Positions 63,695-64,000 of a DNA stretch of 64,000 nt are shown here, one piece after another. The translations under genes and the position numbers were made by a program. The notes beneath the pieces are model-generated. The model made no database searches. It was not told the origin of the DNA and saw nothing but the letters and a program-made list of their open reading frames with translations. The stretch is from Lachnospiraceae bacterium (GTDB lineage: Bacteria; Bacillota; Clostridia; Lachnospirales; Lachnospiraceae): assembly GCA_017935565.1 (NCBI GenBank), contig JAGBHK010000024.1, positions 1 to 64,000 on the forward strand, in the 5' to 3' direction. Position 1 is the first letter of the stretch; every line of letters begins with the position of its first letter.

Positions 63695-64000
63695 TACTCT
63701 GCCCTCCATGTATCTTCACTAATATCTGTATCAACAAATGTTACCTCTGCCTTTTGCTTCTTGTCATTTAAATTTACAATTATCTTCATATCTTCTACTA
63801 CTTCAAAGCCATACATATAAAAATCATATCCATATAAATCATTGTATTCTGTCTGGAATAAATCAATTGTAACGCCAGTAGCGCCATCTGAATATTCATC
63901 CACAGACACTCTGCTAGTAAGAATTTTATCATTATCCTTCATGTATACATAACAGGTATTACTATGAGTCGATGCAATTACATGGATTTTTTTCTTTGAA
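63694..64000 (-). CDS. Unknown protein, 5' end beyond the window
   Basis: The frame is open from the right window edge to the stop at 63694, so this is the C-terminal part (102 codons seen) of a longer gene. Residues before the internal Met at 63942 (KKKIHVIASTHSNTCYVYM) fit the same protein, and no ribosome site precedes that Met. The visible part looks beta-rich (YGYDFYMYGFEVVEDMKIIVNL) and resembles no family I know. It is translationally coupled to the anchored protein after it. Confidence 0.7.
   Translation of the reverse strand, partial: SKKKIHVIASTHSNTCYVYMKDNDKILTSRVSVDEYSDGATGVTIDLFQTEYNDLYGYDFYMYGFEVVEDMKIIVNLNDKKQKAEVTFVDTDISEDTWRAE

Overview
The window comes from a low-GC Gram-positive bacterium, most likely a clostridial anaerobe of the Lachnospiraceae type. 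The reasons are strong GGAGG ribosome binding sites, sigma-A type promoters, a clostridial fatty-acid cluster (MarR regulator, fabH, acpP, fabK, fabD, fabG, fabF, accB, fabZ, accC and a fused accDA), indolepyruvate:ferredoxin oxidoreductase with a phenylacetate-CoA ligase, and c-di-GMP-I riboswitches. The genus is not certain. Almost all genes lie on the minus strand, so gene order below is read right to left within operons.

Left third (1-22 kb): an ABC exporter; an internally duplicated unknown protein; an amidohydrolase; and an aryl-pyruvate operon (a PurF-like protein without its catalytic cysteine, iorA, iorB, a paaK-like ligase, an ACT-domain protein) from a clear promoter at 10.7 kb. 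Divergent from it is a GGDEF-degenerate EAL-LamG protein. Then come a heterodimeric ABC exporter pair, a C_GCAxxG_C_C protein, tcdA, an ABC-ATPase/FtsX permease pair, and a 51-bp tandem repeat built on the palindrome GGTGCACC.

Middle (22-36.3 kb): an accessory island. Its core is a minus-strand operon of two CbbX/SpoVK-like AAA ATPases, a MoxR-type AAA ATPase, a metallopeptidase-like/VWA protein and a helical protein. A second promoter drives a stand-alone FtsZ C-terminal-domain protein and a NUDIX hydrolase. A divergent WYL regulator, a ClpP peptidase and a double zinc-ribbon protein complete it. Three copies of the palindrome AAGGAAA-N4-TTTCCTT serve these promoters. In three minus-strand promoters the core ends exactly 22 bp upstream of an extended -10, as expected for an activator centred near -41.5, while the copy beside the WYL gene sits inside the WYL gene's own promoter spacer. 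This makes the island one regulon and the best candidate for an undescribed system. The WYL gene has an in-frame stop that cuts off what looks like its C-terminal (WCX) domain.

36.3-52.5 kb: an LTA-synthase-like sulfatase, then a type I secretion locus (HlyD-like adaptor, HlyB-like ABC transporter, a 2349-residue RTX protein with exact 522-bp repeats), a small protein, and an array of SUKH and 'MGF' proteins that look like immunity genes. The RTX unit and the SUKH unit each start with the same promoter plus c-di-GMP-I riboswitch plus terminator, a duplicated control cassette.

52.5-62.8 kb: the complete type II fatty-acid synthesis operon with FabT-like operators at its head and an internal one before acpP; a 206-bp inverted repeat ends it. 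The last kilobase holds two envelope-associated unknown genes, the outer one running off the window.
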